64,000 nucleotides of DNA from Dermanyssus gallinae (GCA_003439945.1 QVRM01001124.1:1-64000); one strand, 5' to 3'; positions 34,040-47,532 are shown, numbered from the stretch's first letter. Program-made: numbers and translations. The notes: generated by a model from the sequence alone, not told the origin.

Positions 34040-34720
34040 CTGATATCCCTCAATTGGTCCCTGTAGCGCCGTGGGCGTACTGGGGTTAGGACGAAGTCGA
34101 GAGCACAATCTAAAGGAATTCCATTGCTTTGCATCTTATAGGCTAGCATCGTCACTTGAAACGTGTCAGCGGATCAAGCTTGAGAAGTCCGAACCTAGTG
34201 TATTACGAAGTGACACTCGCGCGATGAGGAATACCAATTATGGCTCTAACCGCATTATTCTGAACGACCCGTTTGGTTAAAGTCGCTGAGTACGTGGCGC
34301 CACATAGAGTAATTCTGTAAGTTAGATTTGGCTTCAGGAGCGCTTTGTACACACGTACCAGAAGATTTCGCAAAGCCTTGGCTCTTCTCAAACGCACGAG
34401 TGAGGCTACCGCGTCGTAGCAGACCCTGACACCTGGCTGTCCCATTTCATATGCTCGTGTAGCACGATGTCAAGACACTGCCTCTGGGCTAAGAGATATA
34501 GAAGAACTGTCTACTCGGAAAAAAGATATCATCTGTTTCGAACTTCGTCTCGATGCCCGTTATGGGGTGTGGTAAAGAACGGCGTGTGCGATGTACCGGC
34601 TGACCAGACTCATTGAAGTACACCTCATAAAACACAGAGAGCGTGAGACCATCAAGCCTGGCCCCATAAGGAAGTCCAGTGCATTCACAAGCAATCCAGC
34701 ACAACTGATGCAGCAATAAT
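34040..34720 (-). pseudogene. LINE RT thumb fragment, family copy A
   Basis: The minus strand reads RLRRAKALRNLLVRVYKALL, then LTYRITLCGATYSATLTK and VVQNNAVRAIIG, the conserved region after RT motif 7 in Jockey/I-type LINEs. Upstream frames read PITGIETKFETDD. The nearby string GGAATTCCATTG and its flanks also recur at about 51567. It is the same family as 50550-50930 and 51528-52380. Confidence 0.65.
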
Positions 34721-35670
34721 CCGATAAATCCATTAGCGAAACCGACTACCAGAAACGAGAAATCTCATGTAGGTCGACATTTTCGAGAAGGCTAGTCCTG
34801 GATGAACGGGGGGGGGAGCAACACTAACTAGACCTTCTGGAGGCAGACCTTGAGCATCGCCTGGCTACGTCCTCGGAAGTCGTTGAAGGAATATGCAGAC
34901 AGATGGATTTTTTCAGGGGGATAAGCTAGTCATTCGTGCCGTTTTAACGCGTTATGCGGTATCGACGACCACTGCCGAGTGTGCGAAACGTATTGTAATT
35001 AATTAATAAATCATCACAATATTTTCTATATATAGTTGCATCTAACATGGTATCCATATAGGAATAAATGGGGCACAGTTGTCAGGCCATGCAAGTAAAG
35101 AGGTTCAGATACACTCGCTCTTGGCCAAATAAGATTAAATGGGCAGAATATTTGAGTACCCTTACGAATAGTACAATAATAAATATATACCCTTAAGTCA
35201 CCTGGGACTCGCCGAGGCCGTCGCCTTCTTCCTGGGCGACTAATTTAGAAACTAAAAAATAAGTGAGTCACCGTATCTGTTGACTTCATTATCTACGAAA
35301 ACGCTGTTCAGGTTTTTGGGATTATCACTACTGCGATAATATTGCTGCCCGGCTCAAGCTAAATAAATTGCAATGCATAGATAAAATGTTATTCAAACAG
35401 CCATCAGGGGTAAATGCACTTAAGTGCTTACACGACCTTACCTACGCCACACAAGAAGGTGCTACAGTGCATGCACATTGAAGACAGTTAAGGTAAATAA
35501 GTGTTTCTAACTTTCTATTACTTGTTACCCATTTTTATACCTCCGATTAACGAACTGGCAACGTCAAAGAAGGGGCTTAGCGTTCAGTAGCTTATCGAGT
35601 CTCTTCAATCATTCATGATCTTAGGATAGCCAGACGCCGAGTTGGGTTGTATGCACCCGTGTTGAAACAC

Positions 35671-35754
35671 ACGCTTGTGTAACATATATAGTACTTACAC
35701 GCTTGTGTAACATATATAGTACTTAGACGCTTGTGTAACATATATAGTACTTAC
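35671..35754. repeat. 28-bp unit tandemly repeated three times
   Basis: The unit begins ACGCTTGTGTAACATATATA; the copies are identical except for one base. Confidence 0.9.
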
Positions 35755-35839
35755 CAATGGCGATGTATTCTCGAAAAGTTGTATGAACCAACAAGGGCTG
35801 CTATGACATCAATCCGCAAATAGATATATGATCAAGAGC

Positions 35840-36805
35840 AACAATAACACATAATAACTGCACACAAAAACCACACACAATAGCACACTAACAACAATAC
35901 ACAATAACACGCACCAACAGCAACACTCAACAACAACAACAACAACAACAACAACAGCAACACTCAACAACAACAGCAACACTCAACAACAACAACAACC
36001 ACAGCAGCAGCAACAACGCTCAACAACAACAATGATGAGAATACATAACAACACCCAACAAGAAAAACCACAACAACACCGACAACAACACTCAGCAACA
36101 AGAACCACAACAACAACAAAAGCAGCGCTCAACAACAAAAAACAACAACAGAAGCAGCGCCCAACAACAACAGCAACCACCACCACAACCACAACACTTA
36201 AGAACAAAAACCACAACAACAACAACAAGAACGACAACAACAAACACCACAACTACAAGAGCAACAACAACAACACTCACCAGCAACAACAATCGCAACA
36301 CTCACCATCAACAACAACAACACTCAGCAACAAAAACCACAACTACAGAAGCAGCCGCACTCATCAACAACAACAGAAGTAGCGCTCAACAACAACAACC
36401 ACCACCACAACCACAACACTCAAGAACAAAAACCACAACAACAACAACGACAAAACGACAACAACAAAAACCACAACTACAAGAGCAACAACAACAACAA
36501 ACACCACAACTACAAGAGCAACAACAACAACAAACACCACAACTACAAGAGCAACAACAACAACAAACACCACAACTATAAGAGCAACAACAACAACACT
36601 CACCAGCAACAACAACAACAACAACACTCTGCAACAAAAACCACAACTACAGAGGCAGCAGCACATAACAACAACAGAAGCAGCGCTCAACAACAACAAC
36701 CACCACCACAACCACAACACTCAAGAACAAAAACCACAACAACAACGACAAAACGACGACAACAACAAAAACCACAACTACTAGAACAACAACAAAAACG
36801 CTCAA
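35840..36805. repeat. about 960-bp CAA-type tract with an embedded 33-bp minisatellite
   Basis: Low-complexity C/A DNA. Between about 36470 and 36600 a unit of about 33 bp (ACCACAACTACAAGAGCAAC plus CAA triplets) repeats about four times. The segment CACAACCACAACACTCAAGA recurs at about 36410 and 36710. All frames through it are biased and not credible genes. Confidence 0.85.
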
Positions 36806-37253
36806 CAAGTTGTGACCGACTAGCTAGTGCGAGAAGGATAGATACGATTTTAACTGTCACTTGCGGCCCTTGACAAGATCGTGCACGCGGACACATCGCG
36901 CAGAAACGGCCATTCACACGCCCTATGATTAATCATGTCATACAACATTCAATTATACTTGTGACATTATTATACGTCTTCCGATACGCTAAAACCGTCG
37001 CTCTTTTTTCTGAACAAGAGGAAAACACTCGATAAAGTCGCATCCATTGGTGGGAAACGTCAATCCTTCTGCGGCTAAAAACGCCTTTTACACGCAAGAG
37101 CAGTAAATGCAGCCGTTGCCTCCATTCTCAGCTGGGTCTCAATTCGAACTTACAACTTACGCTGCTCTGCGGGTGCATCCGCTAAGTAGTTGATTTGGAA
37201 AAAGCCACAATTCAGTTGCTTCTATTTCTTGCTCATTTCTCCTGTTTTTAACT

Positions 37254-37256
<3 letters not shown>

Positions 37257-37299
<43 letters not shown>

Positions 37300-37303
37300 T
37301 ATA

Positions 37304-37340
<37 letters not shown>

Positions 37341-37366
37341 ATATATATATATATATATATATAGAT
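37257..37366. repeat. (AT)n microsatellite
   Basis: About 110 bp with a few single-base interruptions. Confidence 0.9.
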
Positions 37367-37784
37367 ATATGAGGTCAAATAATTAATTATAAGCAAGTTA
37401 GGGTGATGTTAACTACTATGGCGGAGTGGTGCCAATAACATTACTGTATTACTATTAGTTAGAATTAATGCGTCGCGTGGGATCGGACCCTGTGTAGCCT
37501 AGGCTGCTCAGTAGCCTAATTTGGCGACTGAGCGGATGAAGCGGGAGAAAGAAGTGGAGTATACGAATGTATACGCACCCTGGCAGAAAGAAGAAAAAGG
37601 CGCGATTTCAAAATTCGCGTCTTTTTTGTCTTGAAATAATGAAGCAATAAACCCAAACATCAACTGGCGAACCTGTGGAAATAACGAAAAGTGCTGGTAG
37701 TTTTGGTATCTCATCATTTGCCAGTTAGTTAGGTGTTCGTGACACATGTAGAAAGGTAATACTGATGCGGTTATAGGCTTGTAT

Positions 37785-40017
37785 CTACTTCCCAAAAGGG
37801 AAGCAATATCGCGTAATCCCGAAAAGAATACTCTCTCTACCAGAATAACAATTTCCTCTTAAGCACAAAAGATGGTGGTAGCCATGCCATGTTGTTCGGC
37901 ATATTATAGATCTATTTTTCTGTGATGAGAGTTTCCACTTATTGCTGCAAAAAGCAGGGCCCTCGACATAGAGACCCATTACAAATGCCATGTTGCGGGT
38001 TTCTCTAAATTATCTGTAGGCTTCTAAGATTTGTGTACTGAACGGTATCTTGTCCAGTACTAAATCCTCTACTAGTGTGCGTTCATGGCATAGTTCCAGT
38101 GCGAACGTGGCCGATGCGTTCTTTGGCAAGCCTAAAGTGCGCTTTATGAAATAAGATTTTATTTTATCTATGTTTTTAAGGTCCGATATTATGAAATGAG
38201 GGGCTATTGCGGGAAGGCAGTATCATACTATAGGACCAATTTTTATTCTAAATAAATTTAGCGCAATTTTTAGGTCTATGTCAGTAACGTCTCCCACTAA
38301 AATCATGGCCGCCGTAGCCTTGCTACGCATTTCCTCTTTATGTCTGCTGAATGACAGCCGGGGAGTCACTGTTATCCCTAGATAACAAAAGTGATTAACG
38401 AGTTCAACATTTACTCCCCCTATCTTGATGCACCGGTCATCTGCAGCGTACGATCCGCCTTTACTAAATCGTAGTATTTTTGTTTTGGCTATGTTGATTG
38501 TCAATTGGTGTTCTTGGCACCAATCTGAGGCTTCCTGGAGATAAAACTGCAAGTGATTTCGTGTTTTTGCAAGCACCACTAAGTCGTCAGCATAAAATGC
38601 ATGTATTGCTCTTGCATTTCTGAGGGCGTCCGCTAAGCCAGCTATATACAATATAAAGAGGAATGGGCTTGCGGAGTCACCCTGGACAACTCCAGTTTTC
38701 TGTGCTACCGGCCTGCTGACATAATGAGCTCCGTTTTTAATAATAATTAAGTTCGCTTGCAGCATGTCACGTATTAGATTATACATAGTTCCCTCTATAG
38801 AATATCGGGTTTGAAGTACTTTAAGAAGTTTGTCCCTTCTAACGCAGTCAAATGCAGTCTTAAAATCGATAAAAGCGGCATATGTCATCTCTTTTTGATC
38901 TTGGCGGGTCTTTACGTGTTCTAAAATAAAGGCAACGGCATCCGACGTAGATCGCTTTCTTAGAAATCCATGTTGTTCACATGGTAGATCTGGACTTATG
39001 GCGTCATATAAGCGTTCTACAACAAGTGAAGTGAAAATTTTATAAACGACGCTAATAAGTGCAATCCCGCGGTAGTTGGATGGGTCGGTTGCTTCACCCT
39101 TCTTTTTGTAAATTGGCTGCAGGAAAGTTTTTCTCCATTCTTCCGGTATTTTGCCGCTGCGTAGATATCCATTGTACAATCTGGTCAATGGCGGGCACAG
39201 AAAACGTAATTTGCTTTAATATGTTCATACACAATTTGGTCGGGACCCGCAGATTTACCATTTTGTTTGGATTTGATTACATTGGCGACCTCTTCTTCTG
39301 TAAACGCTCGGTAATCACAGATATTCTCCCTCGGAGGTAGTAGAAGGTCACCACCGTATAGGCGCGAAAAATGAAGTATCCACTCATTATCATTGATTAA
39401 TGGATTTGGTGGAGTGGGTCGTCTTGGGAGGAGTATCCATGGTTTTGTAGCGCTTTGTTGCACGCGTGTCACACGCTGAATTATGTCATATGCTTGTTTC
39501 TTTGTTTGTTTAATATTTTTAAAATTCCGTTTCATACCAGCGAGTCATTGTAATCCCTCTGGACTAAAATCCGTGTGACTGCAAATAGTGTACTTTATGG
39601 CTTTGCACTGTTCATCAAACCATGGTTTGTGTGTAGTTGGTGTGTATAACGATTTCCTTACGCATGAAATCTGGATTGCCCACCGGATAGCTCTTTCGGT
39701 TACACTGATATCGTCTGTTGGCTGAATGAGTTGTAGTGCTTGCTATAATTTCTGGGGGTTCAGGGAGCGGCTGAGGGTATGTGCTGAGGGTACACTGGGC
39801 TTGTTGGATCGGTGCAAATGGAACGTTATTTTATAGTGTTTTCGATGTGCTGAGGGCGTTGAGTGCATCTCGCTGATTATTGATTGTGGCTGCTGTGCTA
39901 AAGTTAAAACTACATCAACGGCACTTTTTCCATTCCAGCTGGCGTACGTAGCCTCATGCAACAACATTTTGCAATCGGTTCTTACTTGACTGATCATGAC
40001 CGAGCCGTTTTTAAAAT
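37785..40017 (-). pseudogene. decayed LINE: endonuclease end, linker, reverse transcriptase, C-terminal region
   Basis: Read on the minus strand from about 40017. First comes an endonuclease tail (SAH where SDH is usual, then KITFHLHR), then the linker motif KPWFDEQCKAIKYTI, then SAGPDQIVYEHIKAN. The frame shifts by one near a T4 run at about 39205. RT follows: NYRGIALISVVYKIF, EQHGFLRKRST, FIDFKTAFD, GVVQGDSASPFLF and FYADDLVVL, then LGITVTPRLSF. The frame continues past stops into FIKRTLGLPKNASATF and a WHGYHHLLC block. Stops lie near 39743, 39545, 38223 and 38012. Catalytic RT residues survive. It is 5'-truncated and its clade is not assigned. Sequence to about 37500 may still belong to it. 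Confidence 0.8.
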
Positions 40018-40399
40018 AAGATGATAAAATAGGTTACATTATTTTGATATTATTTTTCGTATAGTTTTATTACATATAGTTATATTATTATTTCTAAAGT
40101 GATAGTACGAACGTTTAATAAAACAATACTAAATAGTAGTCTTCTGTGTACACATATTTTCGACATTTCCACTATTAGAGCGTATGTACTTGGCAACTTA
40201 TGCGTTAATGGACATGCTCCTAAATCGTCAACCGCCATCAGCCGCCACGACTGACTTCAGTAATTAGAAGGGAGAGAACATTTTGGAGCATTTGAGAGAC
40301 CCCTAGAAAATGCGGTGCTCACACACAGATACCTCGCCTCGACTGAAAATTCCTCGTTTCCCGCCTCGACTGAAAATTTATCGCGGATTGCTTCAAAAG

Positions 40400-40535
40400 G
40401 ATGGGGGCTGTCTTGTCTAGAAGAATTGTCTTAAAAATTTTCCTAACAACCTAAAAGCTTTGCCAGTGATGGGGGCTGTCTTGTCTAAAAGAATTTTCTT
40501 AAAAATTTTCCTAACAACCTAAAAGCTTTGCCAGT
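40400..40535. repeat. 68-bp tandem duplication
   Basis: The unit starting GATGGGGGCTGTCTTGTCTA at 40400 repeats at 40468 with three substitutions or fewer. Confidence 0.85.
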
Positions 40536-40714
40536 GAATTGAGGACTCTTTTTTTGCAATATTTCATTTGCAAACGTTACGTGGTTTGGTGACAAAGCTA
40601 GCTGCCGTTGGTTCCTTTAAGAAGGATAGTGGCACGAGCTACTCCATCAACACTAATTTTTTTTAAAGGTTTTCCGTAAGGCAATTGCCCGTGTACGCTT
40701 TTTTCATGTCATGA

Positions 40715-40868
40715 CTTATTTTAGTCCACTCCGGCATTTACCTTGTCTAAATTGGAAACCATGCAAACTAATTTAAGAGTGGTCGGTCTGGATCTCGAAC
40801 CCAGTTCTCCTGAATGCAAGGCAAAGGCTTTGCCACTAAGCCATCTTGCTCGGTATTTTTGCACCATT
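40715..40868 (-). repeat. tRNA-derived SINE
   Basis: On the minus strand, TGGCTTAGTGG (40843-40833) fits the A box exactly. GGTTCGAGATCC (40801-40790) is a B box with one extra base. A non-tRNA body follows, ending in the conserved string with ACAAGGTAAATGCCGGAGTGGA. The body recurs at 18752-18800. A Pol III head plus a shared body defines a SINE. The 3' boundary is approximate. Confidence 0.7.
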
Positions 40869-41984
40869 ATACGTTCTGAGCTGTTCTCGGATTTATCACC
40901 GCCTTTTTGAAGAACTAGCAAAAACTGAAACGCAAGCTAAGTGACGCTTCGAATGTGAATGTCATAGCTGATCACGACATGCCACCGCAACCTTAAGATC
41001 TACGAAGAAATACCAAGATAATACTGTGCCTAGGTGATGGGAAAAAATCCGCATAGGTTTGTGAGTACCACACTTGTCACGCAGAAGATTATTCATTGTA
41101 CCGGGGTCTCTTCGCCGTCCACACATTTTGTGTTGGAAAGCATACGAAAGCTGGTAGTGTATATGTATACGGCACGTGTATCACACCATTATGGTCGCAT
41201 AGTTTGTGAGTCTGAACTATATATATATATATGCGACGAAAACTTTAGTTTGCGTGACTTGGTCATGGCAAAGAAACGTGTGGATGGGAGGTGTCACTTG
41301 TCGTGCTGAAACAGCACAGTCCTCTTCTGCACCGCGAACCGTAGTTTTATGATGCGCTCTTTTAGTTGGTCCAAACATTTTGAGTACTACTCTCCAGGTA
41401 TCGTACATCCGGTAGAAAGGTAGTCAATTAAAAGAGTACCTCTTGCATGCCCGAAAACGGTGGCCAAAGCCTTTCTGGTCGAGATGTGCCTCTTGACCCC
41501 GGTGATAAGTCCTTCGGAGCGTGCGGGAGTAACTACAACTCTCTCACCAGCGTGACTCCCTGTGATAAGCGCAAATTATGCCTGCTGTGGGCACTTTTAT
41601 TGCAAATAGAACGATTATCGGATGTTTAAACTTCCTAAAGTATCATGTTCTTGGTCCACGGGATCACGGGAGGCAAGGCAGACGATATTGACTTTAAGGC
41701 AACTAATAATTATTTTTATATTGTCGCAGTCCGCTCGAAGACTATCGAGGCTGATTAATAACACGGGAGGGCAACTGCCACCAATTCCGGACCGACTGGT
41801 TAGCGGCTCGGACATTGTCAATTCGAGGTATCGGTCGAGATGCGTGCTGCCCTGATTTAATAGGCGTCATGACAAGAAAAGCTGCACGCGAAGCAGACCT
41901 TCCTGCGGGAAAATCGTCGCTATCTGCTGCTGCCCTTCGCGGCGGTAAGTGCCCCCTGTCCTGGAGTGCGTCTAGCCATCCGAA

Positions 41985-42039
41985 ACGGCGCGTGAGTATA
42001 TGCTGGGATAGCGCGACGGCGCGTGAGTATATGCTGGGA
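41985..42039. repeat. 24-bp direct repeat, 31-bp period
   Basis: ACGGCGCGTGAGTATATGCT and the next bases GGGA occur at 41985 and 42016. Confidence 0.8.
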
Positions 42040-42171
42040 ACGCGAACTCGCAAGGTGACCGCTTTTCTACTTTAATTTTGGTGACACCTTCCCGTTCTGA
42101 AGTAAAGCGATGGATTCAAATTTCGTCGACCGTTATGAGTCGACCCAAAACTCTGCAATTTTGTTTTCTGA

Positions 42172-42197
42172 TATATGTATATATATATATATAAAAA

Positions 42198-42260
<63 letters not shown>

Positions 42261-42269
42261 TATATATAT
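42172..42269. repeat. (AT)n microsatellite with A/T interruptions
   Basis: AT arrays around an A13 run. Confidence 0.9.
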
Positions 42270-42599
42270 AATTTCTAACACTTAAAGATGGCTTAACTAA
42301 TCATTCAAATAAGTTTCTAAAAATATTATCTGCAATACATTTACAGATTTTGTATACCTTACAAATGAGTATGTGTGTTAAATATTGAATTCGCCATTAA
42401 CGTGTACCTATAATCCCCATATACATATGCAATTTTGCCCACAAAACTTTATACCCGTAACTACAAACTGTCAAAGTATCACAAGACAAACAGCAATCTA
42501 CCGCGCAAAATAACCAGAATGAGACGAAACATAAACATCTGTACAAAAGACAATCGATGCCGCACTGATACGCGACTATAAAGACAGCACGCAGCAAAA

Positions 42600-42662
42600 T
42601 GGCAACAACAGCAACAACAACAACAACAGCAGCAAGAGCAACATCAACATCAACGACAACTA
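42600..42662. repeat. CAA-rich tract
   Basis: Interrupted CAA repeats. Confidence 0.7.
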
Positions 42663-43193
42663 CATCAAGAAAAACATCTATAACTAGCCCTGCCTAGCTC
42701 TACGAGTTGGTTGCCGCCCATAATCGCTGCGATCGGATCGAACGAAACCAGTGTACGTGTACTGTATTACGGCCGATAGGACGGTTGTTTAACCGGAATT
42801 CACGGCAAAATCCGACGTCCATCTCAACCGCCGGCTTCCTTCACGCACTGGCAAAAGACTTTAGGCACCGACGACCACGATGACGACAGGCTTTTCGTCC
42901 CTCTGCTGTTGCTGCTGTTGTCGTTGTCAAGATCATTTCTTGTCGAATGATGATGATGATGGTGGTGATTGGACGCGTTGGGCTGGGAGCGAAATTGTCA
43001 CGCGAGATGTGCTATGCTACTACAGCAACTGTATGTACATATGTCGTTCTGGGCCGCGGAGGGTGTCGCCGATGCGTGTGCCGCCACGAATGTTTCTACG
43101 AAGTACTCTCACCGACGCGTATTTATTCGCCCGTATCGTAAAATACGTACGCCGAACAACGCCCCCTCTACCTTCAGGGGCCGGCATCAAATC

Positions 43194-43212
43194 GGGGGGG
43201 GGGGGGGGGGGG
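43194..43212. repeat. G19 homopolymer
   Basis: Nineteen consecutive G residues; could form a G-quadruplex and is a likely length-error site. Confidence 0.85.
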
Positions 43213-43689
43213 CTCTCCCGGGCCGACCCACAAAAAGTGTACCTGGGCCCGCTTGCGGATGGTAGCATTTTCCTCCGTCTCTGATCGTGTAGTCTGAGCT
43301 TAACGTCAACAAATGAACGAACAAAAAATAAAAATAAAAAAACGAATTCAACAACAAATACACGATATCGATCGCCTATCGATTACGTTTTGGACAGCTT
43401 TCACGAGCACCAAGTTAATATCTAGGCGTTTGTCTGGCTGAACGTACGTCAGACGTAAGTGTATGTATGTATGCATTTATGCATGCATGTATGCCTGTGT
43501 ATCTGCGTGTGCATGAGTTTGTATACTTCTCTGTTTATCTTTTGTTTGTTATGTCGGAGGCGAGCTGAGCTGGTTTCGCTTGCTAGGCTCCTGCCTGTAG
43601 CATTGGATTCTTCTCGTTGTTGCTACTAGCAAGAACTACTGAGCTGATATCTTGTGCGGCTTTGGCGATCAATTGACGTTTACTTTTCT

Positions 43690-43815
43690 GTCGTTGTTGT
43701 TGTTTTTGTTGTTGTTGTTGTTGCTATTGTAGCTGCTGTATCTGCCATTGTTGTTGCTGTTTCTTGTTGTTTGAGGTAGATTGTTATTGTTGTTGTTGTT
43801 GTTGTGGTGGTGGTG
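43690..43815. repeat. GTT-rich tract with GGT end
   Basis: Interrupted TTG/GTT repeats ending in GGT units. Confidence 0.75.
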
Positions 43816-44536
43816 GTGCACAGGTCACCGCCTTTGTATGCGTCGTGTTCATCGTCGTTGTCATTTCATCCTCCAACAGACGCAAAATGCCGCGTTTGGT
43901 AGTTCTAGCGCCGCCGATGCTAGCGTCATCTCGATGCAAGGAGAGCGCTTTTCCCCTACGTAGGACAACAATGACCAAACCGTCAACTAGAGAGAAACAA
44001 CAACAGTCACAGCCGGTAATATATTGACGACAATGACAGTTACACATGCATCAAAAACAACAACAGCAACAACAACAACAACAACAGTAACAACAACACA
44101 TATCAACCATGAGGTTCCCCACCCCGCATAAATCAAATGGTTTGGTGGCCGCGATGTCGCTATCCATCCATCTCCTTGATTTTGATTCTGTCGGCACGCT
44201 GAGCTGGGCGTGTTGCGAATATCTATGAAACAACACATGTGACTTTAAGGAGCGGAGCTACCTTATTATTACTTTGATACCTGTACATAATAATAAACTC
44301 TTGTTCAAAAAGATTATTATTATTATTATTATTGTTATTATTTTTTAATTATTATTATTATTTTTTTTATTATTATTGTTATATATTTATTCAATATTTC
44401 GGTGTTTCCCTACAATTGTGGGATCTAAACGTGTACCCGCCTAGGCTCACCCCCGCTCCTCAATCCATGGAGCCGATGACAGCGGCGGCGTTTCCCCTAC
44501 ACACTGCGAGCGAGAGTTGCTGACGTAGAAACTCAC

Positions 44537-44646
<110 letters not shown>

Positions 44647-45116
44647 ATTCAATAAAAAGTGCTAACCATTACACATTATTCTATTGTTTGTCGTAAATAT
44701 ATTTGTTGCATGGATTTTGACGCTTGCATGCTGCTCTCTAGCCCAGCTACGCTGTCGCGATGTCCGACAACCTCATAAATAAGCGAACAAGTGGCATCTA
44801 TCTGCGTGCATCGCTTTGCTTTTGCTCTAATGACTGACCGTGAAAACGCACGCAGAACTGTTGGCGATCATCGTGAGTAATTCATGCCGATAGAAGAATT
44901 ATCCGTACCTCCTGATACGAGCGTGATCAAATCGAGCAGGCTGTATTGCACAAATGATCGCCTAGAAATCAACCAAAAAATAACACTCTGCTCACTAACT
45001 ACTAGTGTGCACGGAATGCAGCAAATATCTTTAAGTCAAACATATTACAATTCAGCGGTCAACGGATTTAATGCTATTTGTTGGCCGATTAACAAATAGT
45101 TTACTGCTTTGGGATG

Positions 45117-45128
45117 GATATATATATA

Positions 45129-45205
<77 letters not shown>

Positions 45206-45214
45206 TATATATAT
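45117..45214. repeat. (AT)n microsatellite
   Basis: Nearly uninterrupted for about 95 bp. Confidence 0.9.
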
Positions 45215-45775
45215 GTACCGCCTATAGATGCTTCAAGATGCTGGTTGCATGCAAAGGTGACTATAATTCGGCAACAGATAACATGATGCTATTAAACGTC
45301 ATACGGCGTTAGATTGCAATGCTGCGATTCTGTTGAGGCGATGGTTATCTGGGCTTTCATGTCATAGAACAAGAATAACGTAACGCAGCGGCGGCAGCAG
45401 AAGCAGCGCTTGCGAGGCTAACCAGTGGACTTTGCGGCTGTTCTTTTTGGGTGAAAAAAAACGCATCGACGCGACTTGCGATTGCATGCTATATTGTCAG
45501 GCCGCGTGCGTCCGTCAGGCATTGTGTAACGCAACAGTATCGCTACGTGATCGATACGAACAGCCTCCTTGCGGTAAGACTAAGCGAGTTACTCAAACTC
45601 TTTTCACTGGAAGACTCTTACCACCGATCACCAAAACACAACCATGATGATATCGACGACGACATACCGGTGCGGTTTGCGAAGAAGATTTGCGCGCGTC
45701 GCATCTCAGCGTGCCGGAGGGGGGGCTCCCGTGCGATTTCGGTGCCCTCTGAATAGTCCGACCGGTGACCGAAAC

Positions 45776-46052
45776 GAGTAAACCAAGTGGTCGGCGAAAC
45801 GGTACTTTATTGGAGTATAAACGCATTATTGGATCCCACAAGATACGCGTAAGACCTAGTAGACTACTACGTCTGAAAGCACGCTTATAGTGCACACATT
45901 TTTTTCTGAAGGGGGAGATAAGGGAAACTGGAGAAATTCGTATGGGTCAGATACGTGCGGTCGTCCGGTTTTGCGATGTCCCAACCCTTAGTAAGGGCTA
46001 CTCGAACGTCAATGACAACGACGAGTCAACCAGTTGGTCGGCGAAACGGCAC
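45776..46052. repeat. pair of diverged about 30-bp direct repeats
   Basis: Copies at about 45776-45805 and 46023-46053 share the invariant core TGGTCGGCGAAACGG. They sit 246 bp apart in GC-richer DNA without a gene. Confidence 0.6.
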
Positions 46053-46053
46053 A

Positions 46054-47312
46054 TCTCTGCTTGAAAACGTTTGTAGGTGGACGGGACACGTTTGAGAATA
46101 GACTTGCGTGTGGACTTGTATTCTGGTTGCTAGGCCCACACACCACGTAGTGCTGTCGCACCGGTCACGCGTCACGGAGCATTAGTCAACCTTTGGCAGC
46201 GGCTGTTCGAATAGTTGGTATCCCGTAACCCAAAGAAAGAGAAGGTAGTAATCGCAAATCACGGAAAGAAGACTTATTCGAGGCCAAGGAGCGGAGGGGA
46301 CGTGATCACTTGGAGTTCATACCCGCGAAATAAGTACGTCCAGGCAATAATGGACTTAAAGAAGTAAGATTCGTAACTTATGCAGATCGTCTTTCGTTGG
46401 GAATTACGCTCCAGAAATTGCCAAATAGCAAAAATTCTACCAATAATAATAATAATAATTTTGTAACAAATCCAAAGCTCAGGGAACTCAGCGAAAGACG
46501 AGGGCCGTTATCCTGTTCGGCAAAAGGAGGCAGGACAATAGCCTATAGCTGCCAAGCCCTGCTCACCTCGAGCCTACCTCAAACCCTGACAGTCAACCGT
46601 CGCCGTCTAAGCACGCAGTTGCCACGCGTCAACGCGTTTGATACTCTGTGGAATCGAGGTTTCAGAGACCGATTTTCCAACACATGTTTGCAGTCTGTTA
46701 GACACTTCAACAGAAGTCGCTTGTATCATAATTACATTGGAACTAGCCGTGCACGTCTGATGGAGATGATAATGGTGGTCGATGACGATGGAGATGACCA
46801 TGATACAATGCTGGTGCTGATGATGGTGATTATGTTGATTGCGTAAGAGTTTGAGTCGGCGATAGTACCTAGATCAGCCGACGCAGTTACTTACAGATGT
46901 GTGCCATGGTAAAAAGTCCTCGCGGCCTACTCGCGCGCGAATGCATCGGTCAATTTTCGCTCATTAAGCAATTGCAAGCCATCGATCAAACTATTGGCTA
47001 AAACACGCGTCACGGTTTGGGCGGTCGAACCGAATGCCGAACAGTCACAGCTCATCGTTCATCTTTTCCTTCTCCCGGGTCGGCCCGACGCCGGCCAGAT
47101 TCGTAAGAAATATGTTGCTGTTGTTGTTGTTGCTGCTATTATCGTTATTGTTGTTGTTTCTATTGCTGACGCTGTTACTGTTTGCTATTTGTTCGTTATT
47201 GCTATTACTGCTGAAGCAAGGGCGATTTTGCTCGAAACTGTTGCTTGCCGGTTCAAGTGGGTTCTTTTAAAGTGGGCTATACAAGGCGTACACCTGTTTT
47301 CTCTAAATGAGG
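46054..47312. other. no gene recognised
   Basis: Short GTT-rich stretch near 47115-47220 and ATA runs near 46440. Frames reflect composition only. Confidence 0.4.
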
Positions 47313-47471
47313 TTATATATATATATTTTTTTATGGGACCGTCTTTTTCGGACGGCAAATTTATTTAAGTTCAATAACACTTCATTGAGCTTGAAATTTC
47401 CATTATTACATAAATTCAAACAATTATAACTATTCAGGTAATTTTGCAGAAAAGGCTATCGCCCGTGTCTG

Positions 47472-47527
<56 letters not shown>
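47313..47527 (-). repeat. AT-bracketed dispersed unit, copy 2
   Basis: Reverse-complement relative of 19845-20031. It starts after TATATATATA at about 47313, contains GACCGTC...GGACGGC, and ends at an AT array (47476-47527). Both copies keep the AT borders, although the flanking DNA differs. Confidence 0.75.

Positions 47528-47532
<5 letters not shown>

Noticed and set aside
35671..35754. CRISPR-like array
   Set aside because: The three 28-bp copies are directly adjacent with no spacers.
35983..36917. Cys/Val-rich minus-strand and Gln/Asn-rich plus-strand frames
   Set aside because: They derive from the CAA tract and minisatellite; all frames stay open because of composition.
42880..43284. 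134-residue frame with Cys, Asp and Gly runs
   Set aside because: Built over CTG, GAT and G19 runs; no domain.
45748..45800. Possible hammerhead-like string (CTGAATA...CGAAAC)
   Set aside because: The invariant G of CUGANGA is missing and no cleavage-site stem is evident.
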